NCBI GenBank assembly: GCA_019239815.1
Contig: JAFAZL010000057.1
Location: 1-9,288, forward strand
Direction of reading: 5' to 3'
From: Acidobacteriota bacterium
GTDB lineage: Bacteria; Acidobacteriota; Terriglobia; Acidoferrales; UBA7541
DNA: 9,288 nucleotides
Under the pieces are notes generated by a model. The model was not told the origin of the DNA, ran no database searches, and saw only the letters and a program-made list of their open reading frames with translations. Positions within the stretch are counted from its first letter, which is position 1. Each line of letters starts with the position of its first letter. The position numbers were made by a program, and so were the translations under genes. Below are positions 1 to 6,374 of the stretch, in pieces.

Positions 1-316
1 CGATGCGCTCGATGATCCATTGACGTCGCTCGGGTTCGAGCAGGTGCATGAAATCGGCGCCAATGGTGCCGCAGTAAATTTCGCGGGCTTCGTCGGCGAT
101 AGTGCCGGCAATTTGCAGGTCTGGATACTTGAGGGGCTTGAAGATACCGAGCGGGTCGAGATCGGCTTGGAGATAGCCCCAGCGACGAAATGCGTCGAAA
201 ATTCGTTCGCGCTCTAAGCGCTCTAACGGACTGGGAGATGGACTCTTTGGCGCCTTCGTCGTCTTGGACGGACGCGGTGCTACCAACGTGGTTCGATTGG
301 CCATTTCTTTTACCAT
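1..316 (-). CDS. sucA: 2-oxoglutarate dehydrogenase E1 component, N-terminal part (cut by window edge)
   Basis: The E1 subunit is the thiamine-diphosphate-dependent decarboxylase of the 2-oxoglutarate dehydrogenase complex in the TCA cycle. Only about the first 105 residues are here, read from the minus strand and open to position 1. The recognisable stretches are RRWGYLQADLDPLG, typical of the E1 N-terminal helix region, and IYCGTIGADFMHLLEPERR, which matches the conserved Y-CGxIGxxxMH block that precedes the catalytic part. The first ~30 residues are rich in Pro, Ser, Thr and Lys and look like a flexible linker, as expected for the segment that tethers E1 to the E2 core. Two in-frame ATGs exist, at 316 and 304; neither has a clear Shine-Dalgarno sequence, so the start is uncertain by four codons. 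The gene is transcribed away from phoB. A multifunctional kgd-type enzyme cannot be excluded without the rest of the protein. Confidence 0.85.
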   Translation of the reverse strand, partial: MVKEMANRTTLVAPRPSKTTKAPKSPSPSPLERLERERIFDAFRRWGYLQADLDPLGIFKPLKYPDLQIAGTIADEAREIYCGTIGADFMHLLEPERRQWIIERI

Positions 317-679
317 CTATATTTTGCCACATCTTGGCGGACGCCGCTTTTCTTCGCAGTTGATGCGGAGCGGATGTGGAATGACTTTGTAAATCCGGAT
401 CGCGGGCCTCTCTGTATTGACTCAAATGGAACGCACAGCGTTAGCCTTCCTTCTCGTATCGCCGGCGTACCGGGGACGATTCACAGGGCGAGCTACAAAA
501 ACGTTCTTTAACATTTCATTCACAATTGCTTCATCGCGCCGTCATTCATAGCCTCCAAACTGAAATCCTCAACTGTGCTACCACACCAGCCAGCTGACCG
601 AACGCCTTCCGATGCCTACCGCATTACGCCGGTGTACGGTACACTTCGGGCAAGCCGGCGGACGGAACGTGCTACAGGC
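317..679. other. divergent intergenic region between sucA and phoB
   Basis: This 363-bp stretch separates two divergent genes and shows no convincing small gene. A plus-strand reading frame enters it from a GTG at 575 in phase with phoB, but those 35 codons look unlike a receiver-domain N-terminus. The left part (317-480) must carry the sucA promoter on the minus strand; no good -35/-10 pair was recognised there. The right part holds the Pho-box repeats (508-551), a ~130-nt leader, and a 13-bp perfect palindrome (GTGTAC-G-GTACAC, 632-644) nested in CGCCGG/CCGGCG arms at 627-632 and 655-660. Confidence 0.7.
508..551 (+). promoter_or_regulatory. putative Pho box (four 11-bp-phased repeats) in front of phoB
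   Basis: Four hexamers begin exactly 11 bp apart: TTAACA at 508, TTCACA at 519, TTCATC at 530 and GTCATT at 541. The first two fit the TT(A/C/T)ACA consensus known for Bacillus PhoP boxes. The later two also resemble the TGTCAT-like half-sites of Proteobacterial PhoB boxes. OmpR/PhoB-family regulators bind such direct repeats head to tail on one DNA face. The array ends about 130 nt before the phoB start, which suggests autoregulation. A TGAAAT at 561-566 is a possible but weak -10 element. The repeat geometry is seen directly; binding by PhoB is inferred. Confidence 0.62.
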
Positions 680-1375
680 ATGAAACGTGTTCTGATCATT
701 GAAGACGATAAAGATATCGTCGAGCTGGTGCGATACAACCTGACCAATGAAGGATTTCAAGTCAGCGCTGCCTTTGACGGCAGCGGCGGCTTGAACGCCC
801 TCAAAAAGTCGCCTCCCGATTTGCTACTTCTCGATCTGATGTTGCCCAAGCTTTCCGGCCTGGATATCTGCCGGGAAGTGCGGCGCGACGAATCGCTGAA
901 TCGACTACCCATCCTGATGCTGACCGCGCGTGGCGAAGAAGCCGACCGCGTCGTCGGCCTGGAGATGGGCGCGGACGACTATGTCACCAAGCCGTTCAGT
1001 CCGCGAGAGTTGCTGGCGCGCGTGAAGGCGCTGTTGCGCCGCGCCGAGCCGCCCGCCGATTCACCGCGCATCATCGAGATCGGCAAATTGGCGATCGATC
1101 CCGCTTCGTATCGCGTCAGCCATTCCGGTAAGCCCGTTCCGCTCAGCACGCTCGAATTCCGGCTGCTCTATTACCTCGCATCACGCCCGAACCGCGTGTT
1201 TACGCGGGATCAGCTTCTGGATGCTGTTTGGGGGACGGATCGCTTTGTCACACCGCGCAGCGTGGACGTTTACGTTCGACGCTTACGCGAAAAGATCGAG
1301 AGCGACCCGGAAAATCCCAACCATCTGAAGACAGTGCGCGGCGCGGGGTACTTGTTCGAAACTCGTGCGGCGTAA
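680..1375 (+). CDS. phoB: PhoB-type phosphate regulon response regulator
   Basis: This DNA-binding response regulator of the OmpR/PhoB family has 231 residues, close to the usual ~229. The receiver domain spans about residues 3-120. It has the acidic pair E9-D10, the phospho-acceptor D52 (in LLDLMLPK), the switch residue T82 and the conserved K104 (YVTKPF). The C-terminal winged helix-turn-helix spans about 131-228, with the recognition helix around 193-206 ([13 protein letters not shown]) and the wing ending in RGAGYLF. The start is taken at ATG 680 because the KRVLIIEDD strand begins there. An in-frame GTG at 575 would add 35 residues with no domain match. The Shine-Dalgarno is weak (GGAA near 663). 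phoR overlaps its 3' end, and phoU follows. The paired kinase and phoU make a phosphate-starvation role the best reading, rather than another OmpR-type function. Confidence 0.9.
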   Translation: MKRVLIIEDDKDIVELVRYNLTNEGFQVSAAFDGSGGLNALKKSPPDLLLLDLMLPKLSGLDICREVRRDESLNRLPILMLTARGEEADRVVGLEMGADDYVTKPFSPRELLARVKALLRRAEPPADSPRIIEIGKLAIDPASYRVSHSGKPVPLSTLEFRLLYYLASRPNRVFTRDQLLDAVWGTDRFVTPRSVDVYVRRLREKIESDPENPNHLKTVRGAGYLFETRAA

Positions 1376-3215
1376 CCTTTTCTGGAAACTTGCACTGACG
1401 TTTATTGCGCTCCTTGCTGGAGTGCTGGTCGCGGTGAATTTTTTCGCCGAGAGGGCGCTGTATCGCGTCTCAGAACGCGCGACCTTTGATGAGCTTGCGA
1501 TCCTGGCGCGTATCGCGCAGCTTCACCCCCCTGACTTGCAGGCCGTAGCTTCCGGCAATCCCGATTCTTCGACATTGCTGAGGCGGTGGGCCGCCGATTC
1601 GGCGGCTGATCGAGTGCGAATCACGGTGATTCGCGCGGACGGACAAGTGCTCGCCGATACTGCTGCTGAGGCGTCGAGCATGGACAGTCACCTCAATCGG
1701 CCAGAAGTTGGAGAAGCGTTGGCCAAGGGCGATGGCCGGTCGGTGCGTTACAGCGCGACGATGCGACGCGACCTCGTTTATTACGCTGTTCGGCGAAATT
1801 TGCCTGATGGGTCGCCGATTTTACTTCGTTTCGCGGTTCCACTAGACGAAGCCGACGTTGCGCTCGGATCCTTGCGCTGGAGTTTGTGGCTGTCGTCGGC
1901 GGCGATTCTGCTTGTTGCGGCGATTGCCGCGACGTTTGTGTCGCGCGGGATTTCCGATCGTGTCGAGCGATTACAGGAATTTTCGCGACGTGTGGCGGAG
2001 GGAGATTTTCGTCCGATGCCGGGAGGCGATTCGGGGGACGCGCTTGAGGAATTGTGCGGCTCGTTGAATCAGACGGCGGCGCGGATGGACCGGACGATTC
2101 AGACGCTGACCGAAGAGCGCAATTTGTCGGCGGCGATCCTGGGTAGCATGGTGGAAGGCGTCGCGGTAGTAAATGCGACAGAGCGTCTGGTTTTCGCCAA
2201 CCAGGGTTTCGCCAACATTCTCGAACTCGATGTACCGCCGAAATCGGGCAGCGCGTTGGTGGAAGTCGTGCGGCAGACGGAATTGATCGAAGCGGTTCGG
2301 CGTGTACTTAGGGGCGAACCGCGCGTCGAGGCTGAGATCGTAACGGGAACTCTGCGCCAACACTTTTTTGCGGCGACCGTGGCTGCGGTGCGCGCGGGTG
2401 ACACGCTCGGTGCGGTCGTCGTGTTGCACGACATCACCGAACTGCGAAAACTGGAGCGCGTGCGGCGCGATTTCGTGGCCAATGTTTCACACGAATTCAA
2501 AACACCGCTGACCGCGATTCAGGGATTCTCAGAGACGCTGCTGGGCGGGGCGATCGACGATCCCCAGAATCGCGAGCGATTTTTGGGCATTATCCTCGAT
2601 CATTCACGACGGCTTGCGCGATTGACCGACGATCTACTCAAACTCTCGTCGATGGATGCAGACCGCCTGGAGCTGGAGATTCGCCGCGTGAGCGTCAGCG
2701 AATTGATCGAGAGCTGCCTTGAAACGACCCAGCATCGAGCAGCCGAGAAAGAAATCGACGTCGAACTGGCGCAGCCCGGTCAAATCGGCGATTTGCCAGA
2801 TATCGCGGGCGACCGCAGGCGGCTCGCGGAAATCTTGCAGAATCTGCTGGACAACGCGACGCAGTACACACTGGCGGGTGGCCGGATCACGGTTAGCGCC
2901 GAGACGCGCGACACCGATGTCGTGTTTACTGTGACAGACACGGGAATTGGAATTCCCAAGTCGGATCAATCACGCATTTTCGAGCGGTTCTATCGCGTCG
3001 ATGCAGCGCGCTCTCGCGAAGCCGGCGGCACCGGTCTCGGGCTCGCCATCGCGAAGCATCTCGTCGAGGTTCATGGTGGGCGGATCTGGGTGGACAGCGA
3101 AATCGGCCAAGGGTCGCGATTTCATTTCTCCGTTCCGATTTTCGACCCGGAACGCGCGGTAGCCCGGACTGCAAACACCGCGAGTCCCGCACGGAGTTCT
3201 TCTCGAACAAGCTAG
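1365..3215 (+). CDS. phoR: PhoR-type sensor histidine kinase
   Basis: This membrane-bound histidine kinase of 616 residues is predicted to phosphorylate the preceding PhoB. Domains in order: TM1 (about 8-26), an extracytoplasmic sensor region (28-170), TM2 (about 171-193), HAMP (about 191-246), PAS (about 254-360), HisKA with H376 in [14 protein letters not shown], and the HATPase domain (about 475-590). The ATPase domain shows the N box (N497 in LLDNATQY), the G1 box DTGIGIP (525-531), the F box IFERFYRVD, and the G2 box GGTGLGLAI starting at 554. All catalytic motifs are intact. The ~140-residue extracellular loop is much larger than in E. coli PhoR and closer to the Bacillus PhoR layout. 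The start is a GTG inside the phoB 3' end (11-bp overlap), which suggests translational coupling. The last ~25 residues are a Ser/Thr/Ala-rich tail beyond the ATPase fold. Confidence 0.9.
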   Translation: MRRNLFWKLALTFIALLAGVLVAVNFFAERALYRVSERATFDELAILARIAQLHPPDLQAVASGNPDSSTLLRRWAADSAADRVRITVIRADGQVLADTAAEASSMDSHLNRPEVGEALAKGDGRSVRYSATMRRDLVYYAVRRNLPDGSPILLRFAVPLDEADVALGSLRWSLWLSSAAILLVAAIAATFVSRGISDRVERLQEFSRRVAEGDFRPMPGGDSGDALEELCGSLNQTAARMDRTIQTLTEERNLSAAILGSMVEGVAVVNATERLVFANQGFANILELDVPPKSGSALVEVVRQTELIEAVRRVLRGEPRVEAEIVTGTLRQHFFAATVAAVRAGDTLGAVVVLHDITELRKLERVRRDFVANVSHEFKTPLTAIQGFSETLLGGAIDDPQNRERFLGIILDHSRRLARLTDDLLKLSSMDADRLELEIRRVSVSELIESCLETTQHRAAEKEIDVELAQPGQIGDLPDIAGDRRRLAEILQNLLDNATQYTLAGGRITVSAETRDTDVVFTVTDTGIGIPKSDQSRIFERFYRVDAARSREAGGTGLGLAIAKHLVEVHGGRIWVDSEIGQGSRFHFSVPIFDPERAVARTANTASPARSSSRTS

Positions 3216-3240
3216 TCGCGGCACCTTCGTTTTTCTCTCA

Positions 3241-3268
3241 TTCACGAGCGGTTAAAGCGCCGGTAACG
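3241..3268 (+). promoter_or_regulatory. weak Pho-box-like direct repeats before phoU
   Basis: Three hexamers start 11 bp apart: TTCACG at 3241, TTAAAG at 3252 and GTAACG at 3263. Against a TTHACA pattern they match at 5, 4 and 4 of 6 positions. They sit in the 116-bp gap between phoR and phoU, so phoU could have its own PhoB-responsive promoter. The match is degenerate and may be chance. Confidence 0.3.
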
Positions 3269-3292
3269 GTGATTTGCGAGCATTCCGATTAC

Positions 3293-3319
3293 GAGCGGAG
3301 GTGTGACTGCTCACCGCTC
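3293..3319 (+). other. hairpin in the phoU leader
   Basis: GAGC (3293-3296) can pair with GCTC (3316-3319), and GGTG (3300-3303) with CACC (3312-3315), leaving a GGA bulge and an 8-nt loop. An alternative pairing is GAGCGG with CCGCTC (3314-3319). The structure ends 3 nt before the phoU Shine-Dalgarno, so it could tune translation or mark a processing site. It has no T-tract and is not an intrinsic terminator. Confidence 0.3.
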
Positions 3320-3331
3320 CTTGGGAGAATC

Positions 3332-4144
3332 ATGGGAACAGCTCCGGGCCTTACCGAGACCGTTTTGTACGACACCTTGATGAATTACCTCGTTTCGATG
3401 GCGCGCACCGTCGAAGGAGCGATGAACCGCGCGCTCGATTCGCTCGTAGGATTGCAGAGTCCGGCGACTTCGTCGTTGCCGGGCGAAGTGTTTCTGCTTG
3501 AGCCTCGCATCAATGAGATGGAAATTGTGATCGATGAGCATGCGATTCGGCTGCTGCGGCGCGGCTCGTTTTCCGACGACGAGATGCGACTGATTGTCGC
3601 GGCGCTGAAGATCACAAATGACCTGGAGCGGATTGGCGACATCGCCGTAAACGTAGCGGAGCGCGTGATTTCACTACGCGAGTTGCCCGGCACCGAGTCG
3701 CCCGAAGAGCTTGCGCCGATGGCGTCGGCCGTGCGCGCGATGGTAAGCAAGAGTCTGGGTGCGCTGATTTTTCGGAATGTCGATATGGCGACCCAGGTTT
3801 TGGAGTCGGACGACATCGTAGATCAATATCGCGACCGCATTTTTGATCGGCTGCTGCAAGGCATGACGGCCGAGCCGGCGGCCGTCAGTCCGGGTTTGCA
3901 ATTTATACTGGCGACGCGACACCTGGAGCGGATCGCCGATCACGCGACGAACATCGCCGAGGACATCATCTTCTGGGTGCGCGGCCTGGATGTTCGCCAC
4001 GGCCGAGGGCTGGTGCGGCCGGAACAGCCTGCGGACATTGAGATTTCTCGAGCTCAGGCGGCGGCAGGGGTCTCGGCAGCTCCAGGCGCAGCGGCTTCGG
4101 AGCCCTCCGCACCGGGTCCGACCGTCGAAAATTTCCACCGGTGA
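3332..4144 (+). CDS. phoU: PhoU-family phosphate signalling modulator
   Basis: PhoU is a cytoplasmic protein made of two three-helix bundles. It represses PhoR signalling when phosphate is plentiful and links the kinase to the Pst transporter. The two family signature helices are visible: NDLERIGDIAVNVAERV (E99, D103) and RHLERIADHATNIAEDI (E199, D203). These acidic ExxxD residues bind metal clusters in characterised homologues. ATG 3332 is chosen because GGGAG (3323-3327) precedes it. An in-frame GTG at 3269 would extend the protein by 21 residues but lacks a ribosome site. The protein is 270 residues, longer than the usual ~220-240, because of an Ala/Pro/Ser-rich C-terminal tail after the last helix (about 224-270). 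It follows phoR by 116 bp in the same direction. No pst genes accompany it here. Confidence 0.9.
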   Translation: MGTAPGLTETVLYDTLMNYLVSMARTVEGAMNRALDSLVGLQSPATSSLPGEVFLLEPRINEMEIVIDEHAIRLLRRGSFSDDEMRLIVAALKITNDLERIGDIAVNVAERVISLRELPGTESPEELAPMASAVRAMVSKSLGALIFRNVDMATQVLESDDIVDQYRDRIFDRLLQGMTAEPAAVSPGLQFILATRHLERIADHATNIAEDIIFWVRGLDVRHGRGLVRPEQPADIEISRAQAAAGVSAAPGAAASEPSAPGPTVENFHR

Positions 4145-4156
4145 GGTTACGCAGAA

Positions 4157-4173
4157 TTCACATCGCCGTCATC
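4157..4173 (+). promoter_or_regulatory. weak Pho-box-like repeat after phoU
   Basis: TTCACA at 4157 and GTCATC at 4168 start 11 bp apart. They resemble units 3 and 4 of the phoB-upstream array, sharing 13 of 18 positions when aligned from 530. The site is 13 bp past the phoU stop and about 260 bp before the porin, which is far for direct control. It may be chance. Confidence 0.25.
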
Positions 4174-4235
4174 GGGATGTAGCCGGTGCTTGCGACACTC
4201 ACGGTGCTTGATCTTCAACTCTAGTTCCTACCACG

Positions 4236-4264
4236 GGGACCGGTGCACCCCTGGCTCCGGTCCC
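4236..4264 (+). terminator. GC-rich hairpin after phoU, possible terminator
   Basis: GGGACCGG (4236-4243) is complementary to CCGGTCCC (4257-4264), giving an 8-bp stem with a 13-nt loop. The loop side also contains the palindrome GGTGCACC (4242-4249). What follows is C-rich, with only TTTGTT further on, so it lacks a proper U-tract. It may be a weak or Rho-assisted 3' end of the phoBRU transcript. The rest of the 4145-4431 gap shows no gene, and no clear porin promoter was recognised. Confidence 0.35.
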
Positions 4265-4431
4265 TGCTCCCCCCTTTGTTACGTAGCCTTCCCCTAATGC
4301 ATTCGCACTATTGCCGCTCCCTGTAGCTCGCCCCGACTATTTCTTCACTCAAATCAGGCGCCGCGACACCCATGAACAATTTCGTGGCTGACGATCGTTC
4401 GAGTCGAAAATTTTAGGGAGTGTGTACGAAA

Positions 4432-5880
4432 TTGAAAAAGCTCGTCTTATCTGTATTGCTGTTCGTTGCATCGGCAATCCCCGCTCTGGCGCAAGATCCG
4501 CCGCCGATTGAAATCGGCGGCGTCACATTCTCCGGCAATATTCGCGAGCGCTACGAAGCTTGGGACTTCTTTACGCCCACGACCGGCCAGAATCTTTACG
4601 GCTTTTCGGGCACGCAGATTCGCTTCGGGTTCTCGCAGACGCATGAGAATTTCGATTGGAACCTCGAGTTTGAGGTGCCGGTTCTGCTCGGGCTACCGAG
4701 TGGCGCCGTGCGACCCGCCCCGCAGGGACAGCTTGGTCTCGGCGGCACCTACTTCGCGGCGAATACCAACACTTCGAATACCGCCTTTATCTTCGCGAAG
4801 CAGGCATTCGTTCGCTTCAAGGGCGTTCATCAGAGTCTCCGCGTAGGTCGTTTCGAATTCACGGACGCCAACGAAGTGAAGCCAAAAGATTCGACGCTTG
4901 CGTCATTGAACTCGGATCGGATCGCCCAACGCCTGCTCGGCAACTTCGGCTATTCCGATGTGCTACGCAGCCTCGACGGCCTGCAATACACGTACGCGAA
5001 CGGCCCGTGGAACTTCACAGCGATGAGCGCCATCCCCGACCGCGGTGTATTCCAGGTTGACGGATGGGGCTGGGTGAAGACGCCGGTTACGTACGTGGCG
5101 TTGAATCGCGCGGCAGAGATCGGTTCCGCACAGGCTCAGTGGCGGGTGTTTGGAATTTTCTATAACGACGACCGCAGCATCTTGAAGACGGATAACCGTT
5201 CCACGCCGGCGAAGACCGCCGACATCAACAACGGCATCGACATCGGCACTTACGGCGGGAACATCATCGTCGCTGCGCCCACCAGCGTCGGCACGTTCGA
5301 TCTTCTCGGTTGGGGGGTATTGCAGAGCGGCCGCTGGGGCAGTCTAACGCAACGCGCCGGCGCTTTCGCGGCCGAAGGTGGGTGGCAACCGAACTTCGCC
5401 TCAAAGCTCCGCCCGTGGATCCGCGGCGGCTATGACTACACGAGCGGTGACAAGAATCCCAACGACGGTACGCACGGCACATTTTTTGCAGTCCTGCCGA
5501 CACCGCGCCAATATGCACGCTTCCCGTTTTTCAATTCGATGAACAACACCGATGCGTTTGGCGAAGTGATGCTGCGTCCGGGCAAGAAGCTTGTCATTCG
5601 CAGCGATGTTCACGGCCTCTGGCTGTCGAGCAGCTCCGATCTGTGGTATTCCGGCGGCGGCGCCTTTCAGCCGTGGACCTTTGGTTTTCAGGGCCGCCCG
5701 TCGAACGGACACACCAAACTCGCGAACCTGTATGACATGAGCGCAGACTACAAGTTTGGTCACGGCCTCACAGCCACTTTGTATTTCGGGTGGGCCCAGG
5801 GCGGACAGGTTATCAAGACGATCTTCCCAACCAACAGCAACGGGGCTCTCGGATACGTTGAGCTGAACTACAAATTCTAG
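4432..5880 (+). CDS. outer-membrane beta-barrel porin, alginate-export-like
   Basis: This is a predicted outer-membrane channel of 482 residues. A clean Sec signal peptide opens it (MKKLVLSVLLFVASAIPALA, with AxA cleavage after residue 20). The rest is rich in alternating aromatic/polar strands and Gly, and it ends in ELNYKF. A terminal Phe is the usual BAM recognition signal. The RERYE segment, LRVGRFEF and LRSLDGLQYTY resemble alginate-export-type porins common in Acidobacteria; the family call is from memory and the substrate is unknown. The likely start is TTG 4432, placing AGGGAG (4415-4420) 11 nt upstream. A GTG at 4420 overlaps that ribosome site and is less likely. It lies after phoU and before a strong terminator, so it appears to be a single transcription unit. 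A phosphate-related porin is possible but not shown by sequence. Confidence 0.78.
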   Translation: MKKLVLSVLLFVASAIPALAQDPPPIEIGGVTFSGNIRERYEAWDFFTPTTGQNLYGFSGTQIRFGFSQTHENFDWNLEFEVPVLLGLPSGAVRPAPQGQLGLGGTYFAANTNTSNTAFIFAKQAFVRFKGVHQSLRVGRFEFTDANEVKPKDSTLASLNSDRIAQRLLGNFGYSDVLRSLDGLQYTYANGPWNFTAMSAIPDRGVFQVDGWGWVKTPVTYVALNRAAEIGSAQAQWRVFGIFYNDDRSILKTDNRSTPAKTADINNGIDIGTYGGNIIVAAPTSVGTFDLLGWGVLQSGRWGSLTQRAGAFAAEGGWQPNFASKLRPWIRGGYDYTSGDKNPNDGTHGTFFAVLPTPRQYARFPFFNSMNNTDAFGEVMLRPGKKLVIRSDVHGLWLSSSSDLWYSGGGAFQPWTFGFQGRPSNGHTKLANLYDMSADYKFGHGLTATLYFGWAQGGQVIKTIFPTNSNGALGYVELNYKF

Positions 5881-5918
5881 CGAGAAGTAACCCGTCTTGG
5901 CATCTGAAAGCGTTACAA

Positions 5919-5956
5919 CGGGCGCGCCTCGTCATGGGCGCGCCCGCACCATTTTT
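5919..5956 (+). terminator. rho-independent terminator of the porin gene
   Basis: A perfect 10-bp stem, CGGGCGCGCC (5919-5928) with GGCGCGCCCG (5937-5946), closes an 8-nt loop and is followed after 5 nt by five Ts (5952-5956). It begins 38 bp after the porin stop. This is the clearest intrinsic terminator in the window, and it separates the porin from the efflux operon. Confidence 0.85.
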
Positions 5957-5983
5957 AACGCATAAATCGTACTCGCCCTGGAT

Positions 5984-6041
5984 GATACGAATGTATTTGA
6001 CTTGCATAATCGTATTTCGATATCGTCTTTCGATATCTATT
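5984..6041 (+). promoter_or_regulatory. promoter and putative PadR operator
   Basis: A TTGACT -35-like box (5997-6002) is followed at 18 bp by TATCGT (6021-6026). Overlapping it are two adjacent 13-mers differing by one base: TCGTATTTCGATA (6010-6022) and TCGTCTTTCGATA (6023-6035). An ATACGA/TCGTAT inverted pair (5985-5990 and 6010-6015) flanks the -35. The region is AT-rich: 33 G+C in positions 5951-6050. The repeats are the natural candidates for autorepressor binding. The promoter assignment is by eye and weak at the -10. Confidence 0.5.
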
Positions 6042-6374
6042 ATGAAACATACTCGCTCTACAGAAAATTCCTCGCGTCAAGATCTGTTTTCTGGACTGAT
6101 ACGCCTCCACGTTCTTTACCACGCGAGCAAGGAACCAATCTTTGGGCTCGGGATGATCGAGGAGCTAGCGAGGCATGGCTACAAGATCAGCGCCGGAACG
6201 CTTTATCCCCTGCTTCACAGAATGCAGCGCAACGGACTCTTGCGCGCTTCGAAGGAGAAACATGGCAGAACGAGTCGCAAGCTCTATCGAACGACCCATA
6301 CGGGAAACCACGCCCTGCGGGTCGCAAAACGGCGGGTTAAGGAACTCTTCGGTGAGCTTTTTGAGATGGATTGA
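6042..6374 (+). CDS. PadR-family transcriptional repressor
   Basis: This small winged-helix regulator has 110 residues, the usual size for PadR-s1 proteins. The N-terminal domain carries the family pattern: LFSGLIRLHVLYHASKE, then GLGMIEELARHGYKISAGTLYPLLHRMQRNGLL, where the GTLYPLLxRMxxxGLL recognition helix is diagnostic. It continues into the wing (KHGRTSRKLYRTTHTGNHAL) and a short C-terminal dimerisation helix. PadR proteins usually repress a neighbouring efflux or detoxification gene and are released by a small-molecule ligand. The start is ATG 6042. In-frame ATGs at 5982 and 5934 would translate the promoter/terminator region and are rejected. No Shine-Dalgarno precedes 6042, so the mRNA may be almost leaderless. 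Its end overlaps the TolC-like gene by 23 bp, supporting control of that efflux system. Confidence 0.87.
   Translation: MKHTRSTENSSRQDLFSGLIRLHVLYHASKEPIFGLGMIEELARHGYKISAGTLYPLLHRMQRNGLLRASKEKHGRTSRKLYRTTHTGNHALRVAKRRVKELFGELFEMD

Noticed and set aside
20..217. Plus-strand reading frame of 65 codons
   Set aside because: It lies opposite the clear sucA N-terminus and has no recognisable protein features.
417..445. TTGACT at 417-422 as a -35 box for phoB
   Set aside because: No acceptable -10 lies 16-18 bp downstream (GTTAGC matches only 2 of 6), and the Pho-box array further downstream is a better promoter candidate.
575..679. N-terminal extension of PhoB from GTG 575
   Set aside because: The extra 35 residues show no domain features, and the receiver strand begins right after ATG 680; this stretch is better explained as leader DNA.
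1971..2429. Antisense 152-codon frame inside phoR
   Set aside because: It is rich in Arg and His in the way reverse-frame shadows of GC-rich genes are; phoR motifs are intact across it.
3674..4138. Antisense 154-codon frame inside phoU
   Set aside because: It shadows the PhoU signature helices and has no independent ribosome site or domain pattern.
6175..6351. Longer start for the TolC-like gene at 6175
   Set aside because: It would run through padR in another frame and bury the signal peptide; GTG 6352 has a well-placed AAGGA.
5950..6374. AT-rich padR region as a sign of recent transfer
   Set aside because: The low G+C is concentrated in the promoter; the coding parts downstream look similar to neighbours by eye, and no mobile element or attachment repeat was found.
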